Shown in pieces: positions 15,495 through 22,784 of a DNA stretch of 64,000 bases. This stretch comes from Clostridia bacterium (GTDB taxonomy: Bacteria; Bacillota; Clostridia; Oscillospirales; Acutalibacteraceae). The notes below the pieces were generated by a model. The model did not search any database, was not told where the DNA came from, and was given only the letters and a program-made list of their open reading frames with translations. Positions within the stretch are counted from its first letter, which is position 1; each line of letters begins with the position of its first letter. The stretch spans positions 1-64,000 of the forward strand of contig JAFZOL010000080.1 in the NCBI GenBank assembly GCA_017550625.1, in the 5' to 3' direction. The translations under genes and the position numbers were made by a program.

Positions 15495-16520
15495 TCATTC
15501 GCCGTCGTGCAGCACCCGATAGGCGACGTCCGGCACGTCGGACATCACGCAGTCGGCGTTGATTTCCTTGAGCAGCCGCATGACTTCGGGGTCGTTGATC
15601 GTCCAATACTGCACCGCGATATTATGCCTGTGCGCGTAGTCGGTGACGCGGCTCGTGCCGAGCCTGATCACAAACTGGTTCGCTGGGATCTGCAGGGCGT
15701 CGAAGCCGTAATAGTCGTCGGCGCGCTCGCGCTCAAACACGGAATCGAGATAGAACCCGATAACTTCTTTGATCGATGCGGAGCGCAGCATATCGGGATA
15801 GGTCTCGTCGAGATAGCGCGTGACCTCGGCGTTGAACGTGCCGATGATCGCCTTGTCGAGCAGGTCTCTCTCCTTCAGGACGAGATACAGGCGGTCCGCG
15901 GCGCGGTAACCGAGCTCCTTCTTGTTTTTGATCTCTATGATATAACGGAACGAGCCGTTTGTCTCGAGATAATCGAGCACCTCTTCAAGCGTAGCGGCGC
16001 GAAGGGAATCCGGCACGCTGTCTCCTGTGAGCCCCGCGTAGGGCGTGCCGCCGTCGGCATCCGTAAATCCGGCGCCGAAATTGAGTTTTCTGAGCTCATC
16101 AAGCGTATAGTCTTCCGGGCGGGAGTTTTTCACGCCGAACACCTTCCGCGCGTCGGTGGTGCGGTCGAGCGTGTCGTCGTGAAGGACAACGAGCTGCCCG
16201 TCCTTCGTCAGGTGCAGGTCGAACTCGAAGATATCGGTGCGGAAGGTCTCGGATTTGATGCACCCCTCGAACGCCATCATCGTGTTCTCGGGAAAAATCC
16301 CGCCGCCGGAGCGGTGAGCGGACACCATGGTAACGCCGTATGGCATGATGTAGGGGTTCGTGACGTCGTGATCAACGATCGGCGATTTCCAGTCGTGTGT
16401 GGCGATAAACGCGAGCGCGGCGAGAAAAATAACCAATATGCACAGTACGACTCTAAGCACCCTGCGCGGCACAGAGCGTTTTCTCGTTTTTTCGGTTTTC
16501 ATCTCTTTATGTTCACGCAT
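15495..16520 (-). CDS. Membrane-anchored glycerophosphodiester phosphodiesterase
   Basis: A 341-residue GDPD-family protein with a basic N-terminus and one transmembrane helix (~22-42), so the catalytic domain probably faces outside. Catalytic features: AHRSGGGIFPENT (His and the Glu/Asn pair), EFDLHLTKDG (metal-binding Glu and Asp), VLHDDTLDRTT (second His) and IIEIKNK. It would hydrolyse glycerophosphodiesters to glycerol-3-phosphate and an alcohol. It has its own consensus promoter (16556-16584), divergent from that of DUF2804. ATG 16520 is kept although the ribosome binding site is weak; ATG 16502 would remove only a few basic residues. Confidence 0.9.
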   Translation of the reverse strand: MREHKEMKTEKTRKRSVPRRVLRVVLCILVIFLAALAFIATHDWKSPIVDHDVTNPYIMPYGVTMVSAHRSGGGIFPENTMMAFEGCIKSETFRTDIFEFDLHLTKDGQLVVLHDDTLDRTTDARKVFGVKNSRPEDYTLDELRKLNFGAGFTDADGGTPYAGLTGDSVPDSLRAATLEEVLDYLETNGSFRYIIEIKNKKELGYRAADRLYLVLKERDLLDKAIIGTFNAEVTRYLDETYPDMLRSASIKEVIGFYLDSVFERERADDYYGFDALQIPANQFVIRLGTSRVTDYAHRHNIAVQYWTINDPEVMRLLKEINADCVMSDVPDVAYRVLHDGE

Positions 16521-16555
16521 GTCAAAGCCCCACGGGTTCGGATTATTCCTCTTTT

Positions 16556-16584
16556 ATCATACCCAAATCATGGCGCGATGTCAA
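16556..16584 (-). promoter_or_regulatory. Consensus promoter of the GDPD gene
   Basis: Minus-strand TTGACA (16584-16579), 17-base spacer, TATGAT (16561-16556). It is arranged back-to-back with the plus-strand promoter at 16623-16651. Confidence 0.8.
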
Positions 16585-16622
16585 GCGTCGGCGGGGATGT
16601 TTTATTTCTGTTTTCGTAACTA

Positions 16623-16651
16623 TTGACAAAAAACAGGCGCGCTGATATACT
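16623..16651 (+). promoter_or_regulatory. Consensus promoter of the DUF2804-mntP genes
   Basis: TTGACA (16623-16628), 17-base spacer, TATACT (16646-16651), followed by a leader of about 30 bases and ACAGGAGTGA before ATG 16689. Confidence 0.85.
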
Positions 16652-16688
16652 GAAACTAACATATTTATCATAAAACAGGAGTGAGATT

Positions 16689-17750
16689 ATGGATTTCAAC
16701 AAGTTCCTCTCTGATAAGCGCAACCCCGTGCCGACCCCCGACAATATCGTGGACGCGTCGGGGCACTGCCACTTCGGCACGTTCGACACCGAGTTCAAGA
16801 AGATGGACTTTCTCAAGGTCAACAAGCCCTCGAAGCTGCCGAACTTCATGAACAAGCTGCGCCTGACACTGTGGGAGGCCACCGAGATCAATTTCGACAA
16901 GGTCGTGCTGCTCACCGCCGTGTGCGACATGGCGATCTTCGGCACCGTGCTGACCGTGCTCTACGACAAGCGCACGAAGAAGGTCACCGCCTGGCAGGAG
17001 ATGCTGATCCCCGCCTCGAAGGCCGTGATCTCGAAGAACCTTCTCAACGGCAGCGAGACCTACGCGAAGAGCAAAAACGTGAAGCTCCATTACATCAACG
17101 AGTTCCAGAAGGGCGAAGCTACCGTGTGGGGCACCGCGAACAGCAAAAAGGACGGCATGCTCGATTACAGAGTCAAGCTGACACGCGTGTCGAAGCCCAG
17201 CATCGTGTCGATCCCCTTCGGTGACAACCGCCCGCTCTATTCGCAGAAGGACCTGTTCAGCGTGGAGGGCTATCTCGATTATAACGGCGAGCGCTTCATC
17301 GCCGACGGCTCCACCACCGCGATCATCGACGACCACCGCGGCTATTATCCGAGACAGGCGCATTACGACTGGGTCACCACCATGGGCAGAAACACCGTGA
17401 ACGGCAAAGAGCAGTATTTCGGCTTCAACCTCACGCGCAACCAGAGCATCAATCAGGATGACTTCAACGAGAACCTCATCTGGTTCGAAAACGAGACCAC
17501 GCGCCTCACGCCCGTGATCTTCCGCCACGAAAACGACAAGCTCTGGCACGTGCAGGATGAGCACGGCATGGTGGACCTGTATTTCGACATCGGCGACGAG
17601 TTCCTGATGAAGGTGACCTCGGGCATCATCAACATCGACTACCACATCACGTTCGGCTCACTTCGCGGCTACGTCGCGTCTCCCGACGGCACGCAGTATT
17701 GCCTCGACGGCATGGTCGGCATCGGCGAAGACAAGTCGCTGCTGTTCTGA
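16689..17750 (+). CDS. DUF2804 domain-containing protein
   Basis: A 353-residue protein that matches the DUF2804 family along its whole length: a Trp/Tyr/Phe-rich beta-sandwich protein with a central DHRGYYP segment and a GFNLTRNQS segment, features I associate with that family. There is no signal peptide or membrane helix, so it is probably cytoplasmic. The family is related to lipocalin-like/carotenoid hydratase-type folds, but no activity is established. ATG 16689 follows CAGGAG. mntP starts two bases after its stop, so the two genes are one transcript. Confidence 0.85.
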   Translation: MDFNKFLSDKRNPVPTPDNIVDASGHCHFGTFDTEFKKMDFLKVNKPSKLPNFMNKLRLTLWEATEINFDKVVLLTAVCDMAIFGTVLTVLYDKRTKKVTAWQEMLIPASKAVISKNLLNGSETYAKSKNVKLHYINEFQKGEATVWGTANSKKDGMLDYRVKLTRVSKPSIVSIPFGDNRPLYSQKDLFSVEGYLDYNGERFIADGSTTAIIDDHRGYYPRQAHYDWVTTMGRNTVNGKEQYFGFNLTRNQSINQDDFNENLIWFENETTRLTPVIFRHENDKLWHVQDEHGMVDLYFDIGDEFLMKVTSGIINIDYHITFGSLRGYVASPDGTQYCLDGMVGIGEDKSLLF

Positions 17751-17751
17751 C

Positions 17752-18321
17752 GTGAAAGAGGTCGTTTCGGCGCTGCTGCTGGGCATCGGGCTGTCGATGG
17801 ACGCCTTTGCCGTTTCGGTGTGCAAAGGGCTCGGCGTCGGGAAAGTGAAGAAATGGCATATGTTGAGCGCCGGGCTCTGGTTCGGCGCTTTTCAGGCGTT
17901 GATGCCGCTCATCGGCTTCGCGCTCGGCGCGTCGTTCCGTTCGCGCATCGAAAAGCTCGACCACTGGATCGCGTTCGCGCTGTTGCTGCTCATCGGGCTC
18001 AACATGATCCGCGAGGCGTTCAGGAATGACGAAGACGAGGCGAAGGACCCTTCGTTCGGCGTCAAAACGATGCTGCCCCTCGCCGTTGCCACCAGCATCG
18101 ACGCGCTGGCCGTCGGCGTGGCGCTCGCCATGGACGAGGCCACGAACATCTGGCTCAATATCGGAGTCATCGGCGTCACGACCTTTCTGCTGTCCTGCGT
18201 CGGCATCCGTCTCGGCGCGGTGTTCGGACAGCGATTTGAGAAAAAGGCACAGATCGCCGGCGGCGTGATATTGATCCTCATCGGCGTGAAGATCTTACTC
18301 GAACATCTCGGCGTCATATAA
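17752..18321 (+). CDS. mntP: Manganese efflux pump MntP
   Basis: A 189-residue, six-helix MntP-family exporter for Mn2+. Two related halves each carry the signature acidic motif: GLSMDAFAVSV (~14-24) and ATSIDALAVGV (~113-123), with conserved Asp residues in the membrane. The start is GTG 17752, immediately after the DUF2804 stop, so there is no room for the yybP-ykoY manganese riboswitch often found before mntP; expression must follow the upstream gene. Its last 27 bases overlap the end of the converging penicillin-binding protein gene. Confidence 0.93.
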   Translation: MKEVVSALLLGIGLSMDAFAVSVCKGLGVGKVKKWHMLSAGLWFGAFQALMPLIGFALGASFRSRIEKLDHWIAFALLLLIGLNMIREAFRNDEDEAKDPSFGVKTMLPLAVATSIDALAVGVALAMDEATNIWLNIGVIGVTTFLLSCVGIRLGAVFGQRFEKKAQIAGGVILILIGVKILLEHLGVI

Positions 18322-19863
18322 CGCCTCAATCAGATCAAGAAACACGGGGGCGCAGTCCACAGAGGCGGCGCTCCCGTTTTCATTGAACACGACGACCGAA
18401 TATCGCGGCTCTTCATACGGCGCGAACCCGCAGAACCACGTGCACAGGCGCTCCGTCCCGTCGTCACGGTATATCCCGGTCTGCGCCGTCGCGGTCTTGC
18501 CGGCGGAAGAAACGAGCGTCGACGCCCCGGCTCTTCCCGTGCCCTCGAGCATATTGAGCGCGAGCGCGCGCCCGAGCGCGGCGCAGGTCTCCGTTTTGAG
18601 AACGGGATAGCGGACGTCGCTCTGAAAATAGGCGTACATCTCTCCCCTGTCGTCGATCAGGTATTTGAGCAGCGACGGCTCGCGGTATTCCCCGCCGTTC
18701 GCGATCACCGCGTAAGCGGCGGCAAGCTGCAGGGGCGTCGCGAGCAGCTCGCCCTGCCCGAAGCTCAGGTTCGCGAGAGCCGGGGCAGAATCGACCTCCG
18801 CGGCGTCCGGTAAATTGCCCGCGGCGTTCACGATATCGCCGGTCAGCTTCACGCGCGTACCGAACCCGAACAGCTTGCAGATCGCGGTCAGGTTCTCCGC
18901 GCCGACGTATTGCGCTAGATCGATGAAATAACCGTTGCACGAACGGCAAACAGCGCCCGAAAGATCCAGTTCCCCGTGCGCGGTCGAATGATAACACGGG
19001 AACGTGACGCCGCCGACCGTTACGCTGCCCTCGCACGTGAAGGTCTTTTCGGTGTCCACGCCGTATTCCATCGCCGCCGCGGCCACGAACGGCTTGAACA
19101 CCGACCCGACCGGATACGCCGAAAGCGCGCGGTTCAGAAACGGCGCATTTTCGTCATTCAGCGACGCGGCAAGATCGTTCACGTCGTATACCGGGACGCT
19201 CGCGAGAGCGAGGATCTCAAACGTTTGCACGTCCAGCACGACGATCGCTCCGGTTTCGATCGATGAGCGCGCCAACGCGTTTTCGGCGATCCGCTGAACG
19301 TCTGCGTCGATCGTGAGCACCACACCGGCTGGGTTATCGTAGCCGTCGTTCACGATCTCAACGCCCTCGCCCTCGATCGCCTGCCCGAGGCCGTTCGTCA
19401 TAAAGCGCACGCCGAGCGTCCCAGCAGCCTCGTTCAGAATGCGGTCAAACGATTTCTCGATCCCGCACACGCCGCGCCCCTGCCCGTCGAGATACCCGAT
19501 CACGTGAGCGCACAACGGGTTTCCGTTCGTTCGGTCGACCAGCGTAACGGTTTTCACGGAATCGCTTTCCGGTTCGACACCTACAGCAACGGAAACCTCG
19601 ACCGGATCGTTTTCACCGCCGATCTTCACAACGCAGTTTCGTTTCTCCGTGTTAACCAAAGGCTTCATGTTCCTGTCGTAAATATATCCCCGCGTTTTGC
19701 CGAGCATGACCGTTCGCATGCCAACGCGCTCCCCCGCCGCCGGTTCTGCGTATTCTTTTGAAACCGCGCAGAGCTGCCCGAAAACAGACGCGAACAGCAG
19801 CGCACAGACCGTGAGCGCCGCCATTGGACGCTTACGATCGATTCTGTAATTCTTCATTTTCAC
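18295..19863 (-). CDS. Class B penicillin-binding protein (transpeptidase), short form
   Basis: A 522-residue transpeptidase with one N-terminal membrane helix (~15-33), a short linker domain and a transpeptidase domain from ~185. Active-site motifs: SVFK (Ser254, Lys257), SCN (308-310) and, in place of KTG, KTA (456-458). It resembles FtsI/SpoVD/PbpA-type enzymes that cross-link peptidoglycan in division or spore cortex formation, but lacks PASTA repeats and has a short N-terminal module. Length is near the lower limit for the class. The Gly to Ala change in the third motif may affect beta-lactam or substrate binding. Its 3' end overlaps mntP convergently. Confidence 0.9.
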   Translation of the reverse strand: MKMKNYRIDRKRPMAALTVCALLFASVFGQLCAVSKEYAEPAAGERVGMRTVMLGKTRGYIYDRNMKPLVNTEKRNCVVKIGGENDPVEVSVAVGVEPESDSVKTVTLVDRTNGNPLCAHVIGYLDGQGRGVCGIEKSFDRILNEAAGTLGVRFMTNGLGQAIEGEGVEIVNDGYDNPAGVVLTIDADVQRIAENALARSSIETGAIVVLDVQTFEILALASVPVYDVNDLAASLNDENAPFLNRALSAYPVGSVFKPFVAAAAMEYGVDTEKTFTCEGSVTVGGVTFPCYHSTAHGELDLSGAVCRSCNGYFIDLAQYVGAENLTAICKLFGFGTRVKLTGDIVNAAGNLPDAAEVDSAPALANLSFGQGELLATPLQLAAAYAVIANGGEYREPSLLKYLIDDRGEMYAYFQSDVRYPVLKTETCAALGRALALNMLEGTGRAGASTLVSSAGKTATAQTGIYRDDGTERLCTWFCGFAPYEEPRYSVVVFNENGSAASVDCAPVFLDLIEALYDAEMFE

Positions 19864-19995
19864 ACCCGGTATCAGTATCTGAAATTATGTCAATTTTATT
19901 ACAAAGCAGACTTTCCATATTGTTTTTCACGCCCTCATAGTATATAATTTAAGATTGAGAATTTGCAAAACGACCCGGGGAAGGAGGCTGCCGAT

Positions 19996-20604
19996 ATGCC
20001 GCTGCGTGAAATGCCGTCGTTCGTTTTTTCACACAGGAACGTGTTGATCGCCGTGATCTGCTCGTTGGTCTCCTGTTTCTTTTTAACGCTGCAGTTCGTG
20101 TTCATGCGGCCGAATATCTTCGAGATCGTGTTCGACGTCGTGATCCCCTTCTCGGCGGCCGTCACCTTCGGCTGCCACGCGATCACCATGGCGATGGACC
20201 GTCCGTTTATCCTGATCAACTCCGTCACCGTCTATTTCCTGTCGCTCCTGATCCGGCAGCTCATTTACGTGGAAGTCGGAGCCGGCAGCACCTATCCCTA
20301 TATCACGATCATCGAGTGCATCCCCTACGTTTTTTACTGCATCACGGTGGCGACGGACAAACTCAAAAAAGTGACAAGATACGTGCTGATCGGCGGGTGC
20401 GTTTTGCTTATTGTTTTCGTGCTGATCCTCGTGGTGATCCTCACGTTCTTCAAGATCGTGATCTTTTTCTCGAACGCCAGCTACATGATCGCCATGATCT
20501 TCGGCCTGCTCGCGATCCTCGCCATTTACATCGGCATGCTCGAGCAGCTCAAGATCTCAGGCACAAAAAAGCGCGTCCGAAGCCATCGCGGTATGGCCTC
20601 GTAA
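19996..20604 (+). CDS. Six-helix membrane protein of unknown function
   Basis: A 202-residue protein with about six hydrophobic segments (around residues 18-38, 42-68, 72-92, 105-125, 133-157 and 160-190) and few charged residues between them. The C-terminus is basic (KKRVRSHRG), suggesting it is inside the cell. I do not recognise a family. ATG 19996 is chosen because AAGGAGG lies eight bases upstream; an earlier in-frame TTG at 19963 has no such site. It is followed by a perfect terminator (20612-20640), so it is monocistronic, and by tRNA-Leu. Confidence 0.75.
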   Translation: MPLREMPSFVFSHRNVLIAVICSLVSCFFLTLQFVFMRPNIFEIVFDVVIPFSAAVTFGCHAITMAMDRPFILINSVTVYFLSLLIRQLIYVEVGAGSTYPYITIIECIPYVFYCITVATDKLKKVTRYVLIGGCVLLIVFVLILVVILTFFKIVIFFSNASYMIAMIFGLLAILAIYIGMLEQLKISGTKKRVRSHRGMAS

Positions 20605-20611
20605 AAAAAAC

Positions 20612-20640
20612 GGGATCGGAACCGATCCCATTTGTTATTT
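20612..20640 (+). terminator. Terminator after the six-helix membrane protein
   Basis: GGGATCGG, AA, CCGATCCC (20612-20629) followed by ATTTGTTATTTG. Confidence 0.8.
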
Positions 20641-20646
20641 GAATAC

Positions 20647-20729
20647 GCGGGTATGGTGGAATTGGCAGACACGCCGGATTTAGGTTCCGGTGGGCGACCA
20701 TGCAGGTTCGAGTCCTGTTACCCGCACCA
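20647..20729 (+). tRNA. tRNA-Leu, anticodon TAG
   Basis: Acceptor arms GCGGGTA (20647-20653) and TACCCGC (20719-20725) pair fully, followed by discriminator A and an encoded CCA. The anticodon stem CCGGA/TCCGG (20674-20690) encloses TTTAGGT, anticodon TAG at 20681-20683, reading CUN leucine codons, mainly CUA. The T arm contains GGTTCGAGTCC. A long variable arm (TGGGCGACCATGC region) marks a class II tRNA. A terminator follows directly. Confidence 0.97.
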
Positions 20730-20737
20730 CGCAAAAA

Positions 20738-20761
20738 AGCACGCTCCGGCGTGCTTTTTTT
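20738..20761 (+). terminator. Terminator after tRNA-Leu
   Basis: AGCACGC, TCCG, GCGTGCT (20738-20755) followed by TTTTTTG, with a matching A-run before the stem. Confidence 0.9.
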
Positions 20762-20766
20762 GCAAC

Positions 20767-20937
20767 GAAATCCGTCCTTGCGGACGGGAGAAATCCACCT
20801 GTGGTGGGTGAAATCGCTTCGCGGTGAAAACCGCCTTCGGCGGGAGTCAGACGGATTTCATTTCACCGTTTGCAAAGCAAACGATTTCACCAAAAGCGAA
20901 AGCTTTTGATTTCACCGCGCCATAAGCGCGATTTCAC
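20767..20937. repeat. Modular array of seven short palindromes joined by GTGAAAT/ATTTCAC linkers
   Basis: Seven different small hairpins follow each other: CCGTCC/GGACGG (20772-20787), CCACC/GGTGG (20795-20807), CGC/GCG (20815-20823), CCGCC/GGCGG (20831-20843), CGTTTGC/GCAAACG (20867-20883), AAAAGC/GCTTTT with a GAAA loop (20892-20907) and CGCGC/GCGCG (20916-20930). The linkers are GAGAAAT, GTGAAAT and GTGAAAA in the first part and ATTTCAC in the second part, i.e. reverse complements. In addition, GAAATCCGTC (20767-20776) pairs perfectly with GACGGATTTC (20850-20859), enclosing the first four hairpins. No reading frame is apparent. Confidence 0.85.
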
Positions 20938-20953
20938 AGATACTGTTATCTAC

Positions 20954-22159
20954 TCAAGATTCCGTCCACACGTACAACACCGACGTGCTGCTCATGACGG
21001 AACCGCCGTCGGACGCTCTGACGAGCCAGGTCCCGGATGCGGAATGCGAGACGTCCTTGATCAGCTTATAAGGTTCCGCCGGTTTGAAGTCAAGCTGTAC
21101 GAGTTTCCCTTCGACAATGCCTGTGATCTCCGGCTCGGAAACGTTTTCCGGGTCAAAATCCATTCTGTAAAGATACGGCGCGCCGCTGCCGACGGTAAGG
21201 GAATAAAGATCTTCCTTTACAAGAACGGCTTCTCCGGTCTGCAGATCGAGGATGACGCGGGTAAGGCCGAAATTCTCATAGAACAGGTATCTGCCGTCTT
21301 CGACCGAAAACCCGGCAAGATACATACCGAGCTCGTTCAGCGCGTCCTGACGGCTCATGATGCCGTGCACCTCCATCGTCGCTTTTATAAGCGCCTCATT
21401 AACGGACTGTTCCGAAACTTTGCCGAAGCCGTTATCATAGCGGTCAAGAAACATTTCGTTTTCGCCGCCGTTGTTGATCTTCAGGCGCAGCAGATAAAAG
21501 CCGTCTTTCGCGGCGCTCACACCGCGAAGGGAGTCCGTTGCCGAGGAAAACGAGAGCGCTTCCGTGATCGTTTCATTTGCCGGATCGAACGCGTACACCT
21601 TATCAGTCCTCGGCTGCGTCATTTCATGGTTCATGATGAGAAGCTTGCCGTTCGACACGGCCATGGAAGCGTACGGGAACCCGTTATCGGAAACGACGTG
21701 CGTTTTCATCGTGCCAGCGCCCGGGTCGAGCGCGAGCAGCATGAGCTTGATGGGCGCATCCGAATCCGCGGCGCCGACGACCGCGAGCGTGTAGATGATC
21801 CCGTACAGCTCCGTGCGCGTAAAGTACGCCTCATAACCCTGACCCTCAAGCGTGCCGAGATAAACGTCCTGTTTACTGTTGGTATCATAAAAACGGTAGT
21901 ACGCGTTTCCGGTTTTTTGAGAATCCTGCAGTTCAAATACGCTGTAGAAGATCCCGCCGTTCATCGCCGTGCAGCTCGCGCGGGCGTCGATCTCACCGAT
22001 CTTCGCGCCGTCCTTATCAAGGATATCCATCAGGTTTTCGGGCGCGGGCTGCGTCGGCTCGGGGATTGTGGTATCAGCGTCGGGCTCGTTGCCGCCGCAG
22101 CTTGCGACCGTGAAGGCAAGAGAAAGGATCAGAAATACAGCAATCAGTTTTTTCAGCAT
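20954..22159 (-). CDS. Predicted lipoprotein, possible beta-propeller
   Basis: A 401-residue lipoprotein. The signal peptide starts MLKKL and ends in a lipobox VASC at about residue 22, then a short acidic Thr/Pro linker. The rest has repeated blocks of roughly 45-55 residues in beta-strand style (for example YYRFYDTNSKQDVYLGTLEG, VYAFDPANETITEAL, RVILDLQTGEAVLV), which suggests a surface beta-propeller, but I cannot count blades with confidence. ATG 22159 is preferred to the upstream ATG at 22207, since AAGGTGG precedes it and the signal peptide then starts normally. It is the last gene of the minus-strand small-enzyme run; the hairpin array follows its stop. Confidence 0.8.
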   Translation of the reverse strand: MLKKLIAVFLILSLAFTVASCGGNEPDADTTIPEPTQPAPENLMDILDKDGAKIGEIDARASCTAMNGGIFYSVFELQDSQKTGNAYYRFYDTNSKQDVYLGTLEGQGYEAYFTRTELYGIIYTLAVVGAADSDAPIKLMLLALDPGAGTMKTHVVSDNGFPYASMAVSNGKLLIMNHEMTQPRTDKVYAFDPANETITEALSFSSATDSLRGVSAAKDGFYLLRLKINNGGENEMFLDRYDNGFGKVSEQSVNEALIKATMEVHGIMSRQDALNELGMYLAGFSVEDGRYLFYENFGLTRVILDLQTGEAVLVKEDLYSLTVGSGAPYLYRMDFDPENVSEPEITGIVEGKLVQLDFKPAEPYKLIKDVSHSASGTWLVRASDGGSVMSSTSVLYVWTES

Positions 22160-22178
22160 AAAGAATCCACCTTGGCTT

Positions 22179-22781
22179 TCATATATCTTTCGCGTGCGCG
22201 CTCTCATTCGCCTGAACGACGCGGCGACCGTTCGGCGTCACGATCCATTCGTGGACGCCGGTATCCGCCGTGCAGAAGAACAGACCGTCGGCGACGGGCA
22301 GGTTCAGGAACGCGTGCGTGAGTTCATTGATCATGCCGCCGTGCGTGACAACGGCGACGGTCATATTTGTATCCATCCGGTTCAGCAGTTTCGCAAGCAC
22401 CTTTTCGGCGCGGGCGCGGAACTCCACTTTGGATTCCTGTCCGTAAACGGCCTTGTCCGGCGGCAGATCGGGAACGCCGGGGTATTTTTTGTCCGCTTCA
22501 TCGAACGGCAGGCCGGCTAAAAGGCCGTTGTTGAATTCCATCAGATCGGGCTCGGACTCCACCGGTACGCCGGTCGCTTCGGATAAGCACCGCGCCGTCT
22601 GCGCCGCGCGCTTTAATGTGCTCGCGTAAATGCGATCGATACTATAATCCTTCGCGGCCCACGCCGCCATCGCCTTTGCCTGCCGAATGCCGCGCTCGGT
22701 GAGCGGAAAATCCGCGCGCCCCTCGTGCACGCGCAGGATATCGGCCTCGGATTCCCCGTGGCGGATGATCAGTAAACGCAT
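22179..22781 (-). CDS. Histidine phosphatase family protein
   Basis: A 200-residue phosphoglycerate-mutase-like phosphatase. The catalytic RHGES lies at residues 7-11 (phospho-His8), the second pair at YASTLKRAAQTA (Arg), acidic catalytic Glu in LMEFNNGLLAG, and the distal VVTHGGMI (His). It probably removes phosphate from a small metabolite or sugar phosphate; substrate not predictable. The gene starts three bases after the kinase-ArsC fusion gene and ends 20 bases before the lipoprotein start, so it is part of the same transcript. Confidence 0.9.
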   Translation of the reverse strand: MRLLIIRHGESEADILRVHEGRADFPLTERGIRQAKAMAAWAAKDYSIDRIYASTLKRAAQTARCLSEATGVPVESEPDLMEFNNGLLAGLPFDEADKKYPGVPDLPPDKAVYGQESKVEFRARAEKVLAKLLNRMDTNMTVAVVTHGGMINELTHAFLNLPVADGLFFCTADTGVHEWIVTPNGRRVVQANESAHAKDI

Positions 22782-22784
22782 AGT

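Noticed and set aside
17740-17760. Possible yybP-ykoY manganese riboswitch for mntP
   Set aside because: mntP starts two bases after the preceding stop codon, so there is no leader in which a riboswitch could lie.
20767-20937. Reading the palindrome array as a CRISPR array
   Set aside because: Linkers are only 7-8 bases, spacing is irregular, the variable parts are self-complementary, and no cas genes are near.
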